A stretch of 64,000 bases of DNA, taken from the NCBI GenBank assembly GCA_020444275.1, contig JAHLLG010000003.1:62001-126000 (forward strand), read 5' to 3'. The first letter of the stretch is position 1, and every line of letters starts with the position of its first letter. The notes beneath the pieces are model-generated. The model saw only the letters and a list, made by a program, of their open reading frames with translations. It made no database searches and was not told the origin of the DNA. Shown here in pieces: positions 7,088-15,125 of this stretch. A program made the position numbers and the translations under genes. Origin of the DNA: Bacteroidota bacterium. GTDB lineage: Bacteria > Bacteroidota > Bacteroidia > Bacteroidales > UBA12077.

Positions 7088-8716
7088 TTAATCTTCCATA
7101 AATGGATACTTGTAACTTGTTGGCGGAACAAAGCACTCTTTTATTGTTCGTGGTGTAACCCAACGCAGAAGATTAAGTCTTGATCCTGCCTTATCGTTAG
7201 TTCCCGAACCACGTGAACCACCAAATGGTTGCTGATTAACAACTGCTCCTGTTGGTTTATCATTAATATAGAAATTACCTGCTGCATGCTCCAGCTTTTT
7301 CATCGCATATTCGATAACATATCGATCTTTTGAAAATATTGATCCGGTTAATCCATAAATAGATGTATGGTCAACAAGTTCAACGGTTTCTTTCCATTTC
7401 TTATGATCATAAACATAAATGGTTAGTATCGGACCAAACAATTCTTCTTCCATAGTAACATAGTGTGGATCCTTGGTAAGAATAATAGTTGGTTCAATAA
7501 AATAACCTTTCGATTTATCATAATTTCCACCCTGAATGATTTCTACCTCTTTATCTTCTTTAGCTCTATCGATAAATCCTGCTAACTTATCGAATGAAGC
7601 TTCATCAATCACTGCATTAAGAAAGTTTGAAAAATCTTCTACCGGACCCATTTTCATGGTTTCCATGTCGCATTTAATTTCGCATAATACTTCATCCCAT
7701 TTATTATCCGGTATATATGCTCTTGAAACAGCCGAGCATTTTTGCCCCTGATATTCGAATGCGCCGCGTGTAAGCGCAGTAGCAACCTGAGTTGGGTTAG
7801 CTGATTCGTGCATGAGCACAAAGTTTTTGCCTCCGGTTTCACCTACAATTCTTGGGTAGGTTTTATAGTTCGCAATGTTATTACCAATCTCTTTCCAGAT
7901 ATTTTGGAATACAGCAGTTGAGCCGGTAAAGTGTATACCTGCAAAATCAGGATGCGAGAAAATTACTTTTCCGGCAACGGGTCCCGAAACATAAACCAGG
8001 TTAATTACTCCATCGGGTAATCCTGCTTCCATAAAGATTTCCATGATAATTCTTGCAGCATAAATTTGTGTGTTGGAAGGTTTCCAAACAACCGTATTTC
8101 CCATCATGGCAGGTGCTGAAGGTAAATTACCTGCAATAGCTGTAAAATTGAAAGGTGTAAGTGCAAATACAAATCCTTCCAAAGCACGTTGCTCAATTCT
8201 GTTCCAACGTAATTCATCAGAATCAGGCTGTTCATTATATATCTCAGTCATATATTGAACATTGAAGCGCAGAAAATCAGATAGTTCACAAGCCGAATCA
8301 ATCTCTGCCTGGTGCACCGATTTAGATTGGCCTAACATAGTAGCAGCATTAATTCTTGCTCGATATGGGCCGGATATCATTCCGGCAGCTTTTAAAAAGA
8401 TTGATGCTCGTTGCTTCCACGACATGGCTGCCCACTTTTTGCGTGCTTTTAATGCAGCATCAATGGCATCTTTTACATGCGTTTCATCTCCACGGTGATA
8501 ATGACCTAATACATGCTGATGATCATGTGGCGGATTCAATTCTTTTTTATTATCCGTTCGAACTTCTTTTCCATCAATAATCATTGGTACATCTACAACG
8601 TTCGATCTGCACCATTCAATTGCCTTAACCAGTTTTTCTCTCTCCGGCGATCCCTTTTTGTATGTTAATACCGGCTCGTTTTTAGCCGGGGGAGCAAAAT
8701 ATAAACTCTTTTGCAT
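7088..8716 (-). CDS. pruA: L-glutamate gamma-semialdehyde (1-pyrroline-5-carboxylate) dehydrogenase
   Basis: A 542-residue stand-alone P5C dehydrogenase, the length usual for the eukaryote/Bacteroidota form not fused to proline dehydrogenase. The catalytic base is in 'VGETGGKNFV', the nucleophile Cys in 'EYQGQKCSAVSRAYIP', and the cofactor contacts in 'IHFTGSTAVF'. It oxidises glutamate-5-semialdehyde to glutamate, the second step of proline catabolism. No proline dehydrogenase is in the window. It heads a minus-strand pair with the ALDH7 gene. An inverted repeat overlaps its probable promoter at 8763-8786, which suggests repressor control. Confidence 0.94.
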   Translation of the reverse strand: MQKSLYFAPPAKNEPVLTYKKGSPEREKLVKAIEWCRSNVVDVPMIIDGKEVRTDNKKELNPPHDHQHVLGHYHRGDETHVKDAIDAALKARKKWAAMSWKQRASIFLKAAGMISGPYRARINAATMLGQSKSVHQAEIDSACELSDFLRFNVQYMTEIYNEQPDSDELRWNRIEQRALEGFVFALTPFNFTAIAGNLPSAPAMMGNTVVWKPSNTQIYAARIIMEIFMEAGLPDGVINLVYVSGPVAGKVIFSHPDFAGIHFTGSTAVFQNIWKEIGNNIANYKTYPRIVGETGGKNFVLMHESANPTQVATALTRGAFEYQGQKCSAVSRAYIPDNKWDEVLCEIKCDMETMKMGPVEDFSNFLNAVIDEASFDKLAGFIDRAKEDKEVEIIQGGNYDKSKGYFIEPTIILTKDPHYVTMEEELFGPILTIYVYDHKKWKETVELVDHTSIYGLTGSIFSKDRYVIEYAMKKLEHAAGNFYINDKPTGAVVNQQPFGGSRGSGTNDKAGSRLNLLRWVTPRTIKECFVPPTSYKYPFMED

Positions 8717-8762
8717 GTTGTAATTGATTTTTATCTGTTATACATTATGTTATTTACTTTTC

Positions 8763-8786
8763 CGATATGCAAATATATACATATCG
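8763..8786 (-). promoter_or_regulatory. promoter and overlapping inverted repeat of the pruA transcript
   Basis: A perfect 7-bp inverted repeat CGATATG (8763-8769) / CATATCG (8780-8786) with a 10-nt spacer. The spacer contains the minus-strand -7 element TATATTTG (8770-8777). A TTG about 22 nt upstream could be the -33. The layout is that of an operator over a promoter. Confidence 0.5.
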
Positions 8787-8836
8787 ACTTAAAATAAAAC
8801 AAGATTTTTGTCATGTTTAGCAATGTGCTAAAAATC

Positions 8837-8844
8837 TATTTTTG
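8837..8844 (+). promoter_or_regulatory. -7 promoter element of ppnP
   Basis: TATTTTTG fits TAnnTTTG and lies 27 nt before the ATG at 8872. A TTTA at 8815-8818, 18 nt upstream, could be the -33 element. Confidence 0.55.
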
Positions 8845-8871
8845 TAAGTAGATAACAAAAAACTATACGCT

Positions 8872-9153
8872 ATGTTTAAAACAAATGAATATTTCGAAGG
8901 TAAAGTAAAATCAATAGCATTTGAAACAGCTGAAGGTCCTGCAACAATTGGAGTTATGGCAGCAGGTGAATACGAATTTGGAACAGCAACTATCGAATAT
9001 ATGACCGTTACATCTGGAGTAATGACGGTTCAGCTTCCGGATGAAAACGAGTGGAAGGAGTACAAAGAGTTCGAGACTTTTATCGTTGAAAAAGATAAAA
9101 AATTCAAGGTAAAAGTTGCAGGCGATACTTCTTATCGCTGCTTGTATAAATAG
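8872..9153 (+). CDS. ppnP: pyrimidine/purine nucleoside phosphorylase
   Basis: A 93-residue protein of the PpnP (YaiE, UPF0345) family: '[20 protein letters not shown]' at the start and 'DTSYRCLYK' at the end. The family forms a cupin-type dimer and cleaves nucleosides with phosphate to the free base and ribose-1-phosphate. Full length, with its own promoter and a stem-loop after it. It is probably unrelated to the molybdenum genes that follow. Confidence 0.93.
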   Translation: MFKTNEYFEGKVKSIAFETAEGPATIGVMAAGEYEFGTATIEYMTVTSGVMTVQLPDENEWKEYKEFETFIVEKDKKFKVKVAGDTSYRCLYK

Positions 9154-9185
9154 AAAAAATCTAAATTGCCTAAATTGCTTAAAAT

Positions 9186-9220
9186 AATTACAACGAAGTT
9201 TTTAAAGCTTCGTTGTAATT
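9186..9220 (+). terminator. stem-loop after ppnP
   Basis: A 13-bp perfect stem, AATTACAACGAAG (9186-9198) / CTTCGTTGTAATT (9208-9220), with a 9-nt loop. The following T tract is interrupted (TGTTAATTTG), so it is either a weak intrinsic terminator or an mRNA-stabilising end. Confidence 0.7.
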
Positions 9221-9232
9221 TGTTAATTTGCA

Positions 9233-9256
9233 ATCGTTATGTAGATATTTACATAT
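9233..9256 (+). promoter_or_regulatory. candidate ModE-type operator upstream of the ModE-like gene
   Basis: The left half ATCGTTATGTA (9233-9243) is mirrored by TACATA (9250-9255) across a 6-nt spacer. The half-site differs at two positions from the E. coli ModE half-site as I recall it (ATCGCTATATA), and a 6-nt spacer fits that operator. It ends 16 nt before the ATG of the gene for a ModE DNA-binding domain (9272), suggesting autoregulation. Confidence 0.55.
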
Positions 9257-9271
9257 AGAAAAATAACAGGT

Positions 9272-9649
9272 ATGGCTGGTCCCAAAGGTTCTAAATATTA
9301 CGATGTTTTTCTGAAGTTTAAGGTTTGGCTTGAGAATACCGAAGGAGAAAGTATCTTAGGAAATGGCAAATTTGAATTGATTGATTATATCGATCAGTTA
9401 GGATCGCTTAAAGCTGCTGCCGATAAGCTGGGAATTAGTTACAGAAAAGCCTGGGGTATGCTTAAGGATGCAGAAGAGAAACTAGGATTCTGCCTTACTG
9501 AAAAACACAGAGGTGGGCAACATGGAGGAAACTCGGTGTTAACAACCGAAGGCAAAGAGTTAATAGAGGCTTATAAAGAATTACTGGTTGAATTCGACGA
9601 AGCCATTTATCAAATAACAAAGAAGTTCTTTAATAAAGTGAATAAATAG
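9272..9649 (+). CDS. ModE-like winged-helix regulator lacking a molybdate-binding domain
   Basis: 125 residues matching only the N-terminal DNA-binding domain of ModE. The helix-turn-helix is 'GSLKAAADKLGISYRKAWGM' (about 50-70), and the diagnostic wing 'GGQHGGNSVLTTEG' follows. The C-terminal Mop/TOBE domains that bind molybdate in E. coli ModE are absent, so metal sensing would need a partner or another mechanism. The next gene starts directly after its stop codon (TAG-ATG), which suggests translational coupling. A ModE-box-like palindrome precedes it. It is the first gene of the molybdenum locus. Confidence 0.88.
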   Translation: MAGPKGSKYYDVFLKFKVWLENTEGESILGNGKFELIDYIDQLGSLKAAADKLGISYRKAWGMLKDAEEKLGFCLTEKHRGGQHGGNSVLTTEGKELIEAYKELLVEFDEAIYQITKKFFNKVNK

Positions 9650-10390
9650 ATGATCTATTTTATTGGGTTAGACGATACAGATAATAAGAATTCGAGGGGT
9701 ACGGGTTATAAATCCAGACAACTAGGTAAACTGATCGAGGAGAAAAAACTGGGTGAGGTGCAATCCATTTCACGACATCAGTTGTTTGTGCACGATAAAA
9801 TAGCATATACATCGCAAAATAGTTCGGCTTGCTTAATTGTTGAATCAGATCAGGAAGAACAGTTAAAAAACCTTTGCGAGCAGTATCTGATCGATGTTGC
9901 CGAAGAAGGGTCTGATGCCGGATTGTGTTTTGCACAGGACAACCAGATCGATGATTCGGTTTTGAGCTGGGGGAAAAGAGCTAAGAAAGAGGTTCTTTTA
10001 AAGGAGGATGCCTATAAAGCAGCTGAGCATGCAGGGATCTTTCTTAAAGGTTATACCGGAGAAAAGATTGGGGTTATTGGTTCATTAGCTGCGGTGGGAT
10101 TGAGAAAAGGTGGAAATGATGGCCGAAATATTTGGCTAAAAGGAGTTGAGCTTCGCGAGTTAAAAGGAGCATATGTAATTGGAAAGTTAAAAGAAATAAT
10201 TAATATTCAGTCGGTTGTAACGAAAGAGGGAGCTGATGTAAACGATTCGGATAGAATCGAAGTTGGCGAATGGTTGCGACCACCAATAAAGAATAATAAG
10301 AATACTGTAATTGTTGAACAAAGTAAATCGAATGAAGACTATGAATGGAAATGTGTCTCAAAAGAATATATCAAAAGTATTTCAGACTAA
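9650..10390 (+). CDS. TiaS-like DDTD-motif protein (function unknown in bacteria)
   Basis: A 246-residue protein starting 'MIYFIGLDDTDNKNSRGTG'. D8, D9 and D11 form the DDTD motif of the kinase-like domain of archaeal TiaS, the tRNA(Ile2) agmatidine synthetase. A second matching block, 'GVIGSLAAVGL', lies near residue 145. The OB-fold and zinc-ribbon domains that TiaS uses to hold tRNA are missing, and bacteria normally modify tRNA(Ile2) with TilS, so a tRNA role is doubtful. It is coupled to the ModE-like gene and overlaps the next membrane-protein gene. A small-molecule ATP-dependent reaction linked to molybdenum is an inference. Confidence 0.7.
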   Translation: MIYFIGLDDTDNKNSRGTGYKSRQLGKLIEEKKLGEVQSISRHQLFVHDKIAYTSQNSSACLIVESDQEEQLKNLCEQYLIDVAEEGSDAGLCFAQDNQIDDSVLSWGKRAKKEVLLKEDAYKAAEHAGIFLKGYTGEKIGVIGSLAAVGLRKGGNDGRNIWLKGVELRELKGAYVIGKLKEIINIQSVVTKEGADVNDSDRIEVGEWLRPPIKNNKNTVIVEQSKSNEDYEWKCVSKEYIKSISD

Positions 10391-10910
10391 CACCCTGTCG
10401 TTAGTATTAGAAATTTTATTTCTGTTTGTTTTAGGAATTAGCGCTATAGTATTGCGATCATACTTAAGAATTCCGTTAGGTATTCCGGGACGTCACGGAC
10501 TGGAGTTTATGGCGTTAATTATGATTGGCCGCCGTATATCTAAAATACCTTTTGCATCGGTTATTGCTATGCTGGGTGCTACCACATTTATGTTCGTTCC
10601 ATTCATTGGAATTAAAGATCCATTTTTACCGGTAATCTACATGATTATGGCTATGGTATTGGATCTGCTGTACTTTGCATTTAGAAATCCTGCAAACCGA
10701 TTGGCAATCCTTACATTAATCGGAGGATTAACATATATGGTTATTCCGTTAAGCAGAATCTTGTTGTTCTTCTCTGCAGGTATAGTTGAAAGGTCATTTC
10801 TTAAACATGGATTTGTAATTCCTGTGGCTTCGCATTTTGCATTTGGAGCAGCAGGCGCTTTATTAGGAGCAGGACTAATCTATTCCATTAAACGTATCAA
10901 GAATAAATAA
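10341..10910 (+). CDS. small polytopic membrane protein, possibly ECF-type S component
   Basis: About 190 residues with five to six hydrophobic helices. The start is uncertain: ATG at 10332 or 10341, or GTG at 10353, all inside the 3' end of the preceding gene in another frame; overlap is ~40-60 bp. The stretch 'LRIPLGIPGRHGLEFMALI' and the small size recall substrate-binding S components of energy-coupling-factor transporters, but no A or T components are in the window, so this is tentative. A 45-bp gap leads to a lipoprotein gene on the same strand. Context suggests transport of something connected with molybdenum. Confidence 0.6.
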   Translation: MNGNVSQKNISKVFQTNTLSLVLEILFLFVLGISAIVLRSYLRIPLGIPGRHGLEFMALIMIGRRISKIPFASVIAMLGATTFMFVPFIGIKDPFLPVIYMIMAMVLDLLYFAFRNPANRLAILTLIGGLTYMVIPLSRILLFFSAGIVERSFLKHGFVIPVASHFAFGAAGALLGAGLIYSIKRIKNK

Positions 10911-10955
10911 AACTTTAATGTAAATTTTTAACCCTAAATTATAATACCATACGAT

Positions 10956-11873
10956 ATGAAAAATAGAGCATATCGAATACGAAAAATAGCAATAGCGATG
11001 ATCATCTGCGCATTGCTAATTAGTTTCTTTTCAGCCTGTGAAGAGAGTGAAACGGTTAATCATACCGATCCAACAATCAACGTAGTTCAAGGTATTAATT
11101 ATATTTCTACAGAGACAACGCTGTCAGTTGGAGAGCAATATACCGTTGCTATTCATGCCGAATATAATGGCGATAATATGTTAACCAATTTTATAGCCAA
11201 GTTGAATGGAGAGCGTTATATCGATATTGGGATGTATAAAGAGGTTTACGAAGATGAAATACAACTTTCCAAAGGACTGGAAGATACCGATGAGTGGGAA
11301 TTCATTATTCGTGATATGGCAGGAAACAGTGCGAGTGCATTTTTAACTATTCATAAAGATCAGAATATTGAGTATGGTGAAATAGAGGAGTTCTTGAATG
11401 TTAAATTAGGAGCTCAAGATAACACTGAGTTTGGAAGTTTCTTCTCATTTACAGATGGGAACGATTATAATCTGGAGAGTGCATATAATAATCAGGATAT
11501 CATAGATCTGGTATATTACTACGATAACTTTGATAAGCTGGAAGAAAATATCATATCATCTCCCGGAGGTAACATCGATGATGCATTTACTGGTACATAT
11601 GGAATGTCTAACTGGTCAACTCGAAATACAATCCGGTTCAGCCGAGAGAAAATTGATATGACTACCGAAACGTTTGATGCTGCAGCTAACGATAGCATTC
11701 TTATTGCCAATACCTTTGATTATGGAAGTGGAGGACGAAAAACTAAATACCTCGAACCAGGAGATATCTATTCGTTTGTTACTTCGGATAATGTAACAGG
11801 AATGTTTAAGGTAGTTAGCACTTCAGGAACCGATAACGGATTTATCCTATTTGATATTAAAATGCAAAAATAG
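10956..11873 (+). CDS. lipoprotein of unknown function
   Basis: 305 residues. A type II signal peptide is visible: basic N-terminus, hydrophobic core 'IAMIICALLISFFS' and lipobox Cys in 'FFSAC' near residue 28. The mature part starts with an Ig-like stretch ('LSVGEQYTVAIHAEYNGD' to 'RDMAGNSASAFLTI'), followed by a domain rich in Asp, Tyr and Gly. I do not recognise the family. It ends 8 bp before the TonB receptor gene, so it is probably its surface or periplasmic partner, as in many Bacteroidota uptake systems. Confidence 0.75.
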   Translation: MKNRAYRIRKIAIAMIICALLISFFSACEESETVNHTDPTINVVQGINYISTETTLSVGEQYTVAIHAEYNGDNMLTNFIAKLNGERYIDIGMYKEVYEDEIQLSKGLEDTDEWEFIIRDMAGNSASAFLTIHKDQNIEYGEIEEFLNVKLGAQDNTEFGSFFSFTDGNDYNLESAYNNQDIIDLVYYYDNFDKLEENIISSPGGNIDDAFTGTYGMSNWSTRNTIRFSREKIDMTTETFDAAANDSILIANTFDYGSGGRKTKYLEPGDIYSFVTSDNVTGMFKVVSTSGTDNGFILFDIKMQK

Positions 11874-11881
11874 ATTTTGTT

Positions 11882-14164
11882 ATGATCAGCAAAAAAATCA
11901 TATATACAATTTTATTCATTAGTTTTTCGATCACAGCAGTTGCACAGGGAAAGTTGCAAGGTAAAGTCTACGATGCTGAAACAAACGAGAAATTGGACGG
12001 AGCCAATGTGGTGATTATGGAACTGCAGCGAGGTATTTCAACGAATAACCAGGGAGAATTCTTGTTTGAAAACATTAAGAGTGGGGAGTACACTTTACAT
12101 GCGTCGTTTGTTGGGTATCACGATAAAAAGATCAAGGTGACAGTTCGGGAAGGACTGAATACCATTGAAATTCCAATGGCTCCTTCATCGGTAGAAATGG
12201 AGAAGGTAATTATAACGGCGACTTTAACCGAACGAAAAATTGAGGATCTGCCCGGACAGAACGAGGTAATTGAAAAGGAAGAGGTAGAGGAGTATCCTTC
12301 ATCCAATACAGATAATATATTACAGTCGATAGCCAATGTTAATGTGAACCGTAGCTGGGGAATTTTTTCCAAAAATGCTTCAGTAACCATGCGTGGTTTG
12401 GATGCGGCGCAAGGTGTATTAATTCTATATAATGGTGTTCCACTGAACAAAACTGCCGGAGGTTCAATAAACTGGCATATGATCTCGCCCGATAGAATTG
12501 AGCGTATTGAGGTTATCAAAGGTCCAAGTTCGGCTCTTTATGGTAACAATGCCATGGGAGGTGTTATCAACATTATCACTAAAAAGACACATAAAAAAAT
12601 ATCTGGTGATGTGAGAGCTTTTGGTGGTAGTTACTCCACTCTTGGAGGTAAATTTGATCTGGAAGGAAACCAGGAAATCAATGGAAAGAATTTATATTGG
12701 GCAGTAAATGGGTTTTATCGTCAGGGCGATGGATATATTATTGAACCGAAAGATTCAAGAGATTCAACCGATACCGAAGTTTATTTAAATGAATACAGAA
12801 TTGGAGCTACTGTTGGTTATGAGTTTAACGATAAAAATAAAATAGAAATAGAGTACAGTTACTATAATGATAAACGGGGCGATGGTCGACAGGTGTATTT
12901 TGACGATGGAGGTTATGTAAAGTATAATACACAATTTGTCCGCGCTAAGTATAATGGTGAGTTAGGTGAATTTAAAATAGAAGCTGATGCCTATTTGCAA
13001 AATGAGGATTTTTATCAGTTCAGTGAAAATATTAATAGTGACGGCAACTATAAAATGTCGAAAAAGAACCAAATTTCAAGGGATTACGGATTGTGGATGA
13101 ACGCAACACGTAATTTTAACGATAAAAACTGGTTAACATTTGGTATCGATATCAAACAGGGATTTATGGATGCTTCCGATATCTATTTAACATCAACTGA
13201 TACATTAATGCGTGATGGTCGTGTTCAATCTTACGCTGCATTTTTACAAGATGAGCATCGTTTATTTAACGATAAGTTAAAAATTATTGCCGGCTTACGA
13301 TTCGATTATGCAAGATTTTATGATGGTTCAATTCATGTAGGTGAACCAACAGCAAATACAGGATTTGAAGAGTCGTACGACGAAACTTACGGAAGTTCAG
13401 ATTGGATTTCATTAAGTCCTAAGTTAGCTGTGCAGTATGAGATTTCTCCAGCTATTAAATCCTATGCTTCGGCATCTTCAGGATTTATGCCTCCAAAGTT
13501 AGACGATATGATCTCATCGCGTAAAATTAGCAAAGGATTTAAGCAAGCTAATCCTGAATTGCAACCGCAAACTCTTTATAATTATGAGGTGGGATTTAAC
13601 ACAAAACCATTTAAAAAGGCACAAGCTAAAGCAGCAGCATATTATTCTGTAGGTAAAGATTTTCAATACTTTGTAGCAACTGGTGATATTGTTGATGGTA
13701 AAACTGAATTAATGCGCGAGAATATTGCCGAAATTGAAATTATGGGGGCTGAATTCTTTTTCCAGTATAACTTTACAAGGGATTTAACATTTAAAGCCAA
13801 CTATGCATACAATACATCAACCATAAAAAAGTTTGATGTTGAGGATTATACAGGCGATGATATTACAGGTAAACAGTTGGTTGAGATTCCATGGCATCAG
13901 GCCTTTGCCGGGTTGTTCTGGAAAAATAAGATTGTCAATGCAACGTTGGTTGCGAATTATATTGGTGAGGAATATGCCGACGATCAGAATATCCTGATTA
14001 TTGATGATTATCTAACTGTAGACGTACGCTTATCGAGAATGATCAATAAGAATTTGTTTTTTGCACTCGATATCCAAAATATCTTTGATAAAGTATATAT
14101 TGATAAAAAACAGCGACTTTCACCCGGTAGATTTATATTGGTTGAATTAGCATATCAGTTTTAG
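11882..14164 (+). CDS. TonB-dependent outer-membrane receptor
   Basis: 760 residues. A signal peptide (residues 1-21, ending 'AVAQ') is followed by a carboxypeptidase-regulatory-like domain (about 23-110), then the plug ('VRGL'-type 'MRGLDAAQGVLILYNGVPL' and 'IERIEVIKGPSSALYGNNA'). A 22-strand-type barrel ends in 'RFILVELAYQF' with terminal Phe. TonB receptors import scarce ligands such as siderophores, cobalamin or metals. It is smaller than SusC types and has no SusD partner. Its position between a ModE-led gene set and Moco genes makes a molybdenum- or tungsten-related ligand plausible, not proven. Confidence 0.92.
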   Translation: MISKKIIYTILFISFSITAVAQGKLQGKVYDAETNEKLDGANVVIMELQRGISTNNQGEFLFENIKSGEYTLHASFVGYHDKKIKVTVREGLNTIEIPMAPSSVEMEKVIITATLTERKIEDLPGQNEVIEKEEVEEYPSSNTDNILQSIANVNVNRSWGIFSKNASVTMRGLDAAQGVLILYNGVPLNKTAGGSINWHMISPDRIERIEVIKGPSSALYGNNAMGGVINIITKKTHKKISGDVRAFGGSYSTLGGKFDLEGNQEINGKNLYWAVNGFYRQGDGYIIEPKDSRDSTDTEVYLNEYRIGATVGYEFNDKNKIEIEYSYYNDKRGDGRQVYFDDGGYVKYNTQFVRAKYNGELGEFKIEADAYLQNEDFYQFSENINSDGNYKMSKKNQISRDYGLWMNATRNFNDKNWLTFGIDIKQGFMDASDIYLTSTDTLMRDGRVQSYAAFLQDEHRLFNDKLKIIAGLRFDYARFYDGSIHVGEPTANTGFEESYDETYGSSDWISLSPKLAVQYEISPAIKSYASASSGFMPPKLDDMISSRKISKGFKQANPELQPQTLYNYEVGFNTKPFKKAQAKAAAYYSVGKDFQYFVATGDIVDGKTELMRENIAEIEIMGAEFFFQYNFTRDLTFKANYAYNTSTIKKFDVEDYTGDDITGKQLVEIPWHQAFAGLFWKNKIVNATLVANYIGEEYADDQNILIIDDYLTVDVRLSRMINKNLFFALDIQNIFDKVYIDKKQRLSPGRFILVELAYQF

Positions 14165-14194
14165 ATGATTGTTGGTTAGGGTTGATTAAAATTT

Positions 14195-14227
14195 CCGGGG
14201 CCGGTATTAAACTGTCTCCGGTTTTTT
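14195..14227 (+). terminator. probable terminator after the TonB receptor gene
   Basis: CCGGGG (14195-14200) can pair with CTCCGG (14216-14221, one G:U), followed by TTTTTT. It separates the receptor operon from the HD-protein gene. Confidence 0.6.
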
Positions 14228-14279
14228 ATGTTGAATTAATAGAGTAATTTTTGTAAAATTAAAAGAACGGAATATTAAA

Positions 14280-15077
14280 ATGGTTACAAACGATTTAGTT
14301 GAAAAATATAAAAACTGGTTTACTCATTATACACAAAAGATAATTGATAAGTATCCCGATTTGTCAGAAAACATAGAGATTAAAGTTGATCACTGCTGGA
14401 AAGTAAGTGCAGAAATTGTTGGACTGGCTCGCAACTTAAGGTTGCCTGAAAGCGATGTTTTATTAGCTGAAATTATTGGTTTATTCCACGATGTTGGTCG
14501 ATTCAGACAATATGTGAGATATCAGACTTTTTCTGATTCAAAATCGCAGAATCATGCCGAACTTGCACTGGATGTACTACAAGAGTATGAAGTATTGAAT
14601 GATCTTTCTGACGAAGAACAAGAAATAATTCAGAAGGCAATATTGAATCATAGCCGGGCAGAAATCATACCCGATGAAAATGAAAAGGTTAATTTCTGTT
14701 CCAAGTTAATACGCGATGCAGATAAACTGGATATCTGGCGATTAATTACAGAGTATTATATGGTGAAAGAACAGAAAGAAAATATGACTTTACAGCTTGA
14801 ATTGCCAGATGAGGATGAAGTCACCGATGAGGTTCTGGAAGCCATATTAAATAAACAAGTGGTACTTAAAGAATCGATGAAAACATTAAATGATTTTAAG
14901 TTACTGCAGATAGCCTGGTTATTTGATTTGAACTTTTCTTACTCTATTCAGCGTGTTTATAAGAAAAGGTATTTGAACAAAATATTTGATTCATTGCCAC
15001 ACAATGATAAAATCAAACAGGTTCAGGAAATTGTGAAATCTTATTTTAAAGAACATATTGAAACATTTATATATTGA
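14280..15077 (+). CDS. HD-domain hydrolase family protein
   Basis: 265 residues with an HD-type metal-dependent phosphohydrolase core. The first His is in 'KVDHCWKVSAEI', the HD pair in 'GLFHDVGRFRQ', further His in 'SQNHAELALDVL' and 'LNHSRAEI', and the distant Asp in 'RDADKLDIW'. The C-terminal ~100 residues are helical and unrecognised. It probably hydrolyses a phosphorylated nucleotide or small molecule; the substrate is unknown. It lies between the TonB receptor and moeA on the same strand. A second, smaller HD protein (21435-21989) sits at the other end of the molybdenum genes. Confidence 0.82.
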   Translation: MVTNDLVEKYKNWFTHYTQKIIDKYPDLSENIEIKVDHCWKVSAEIVGLARNLRLPESDVLLAEIIGLFHDVGRFRQYVRYQTFSDSKSQNHAELALDVLQEYEVLNDLSDEEQEIIQKAILNHSRAEIIPDENEKVNFCSKLIRDADKLDIWRLITEYYMVKEQKENMTLQLELPDEDEVTDEVLEAILNKQVVLKESMKTLNDFKLLQIAWLFDLNFSYSIQRVYKKRYLNKIFDSLPHNDKIKQVQEIVKSYFKEHIETFIY

Positions 15078-15102
15078 TATCTGTTTTTCGAAACAGAAGT
15101 GT

Positions 15103-15110
15103 TATTTTTG
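15103..15110 (+). promoter_or_regulatory. -7 promoter element of moeA
   Basis: TATTTTTG fits TAnnTTTG, 15 nt before the moeA ATG. Upstream, CTGTTT-TTCG-AAACAG (15081-15096) is a small UUCG-loop hairpin that could end the HD-gene transcript. Confidence 0.5.
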
Positions 15111-15125
15111 CTCAAAATTGGAATT

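Noticed and set aside
12118-12519. Long antisense frame inside the TonB receptor gene
   Set aside because: It mirrors a well-conserved coding region; the composition is that of a reverse-frame shadow.
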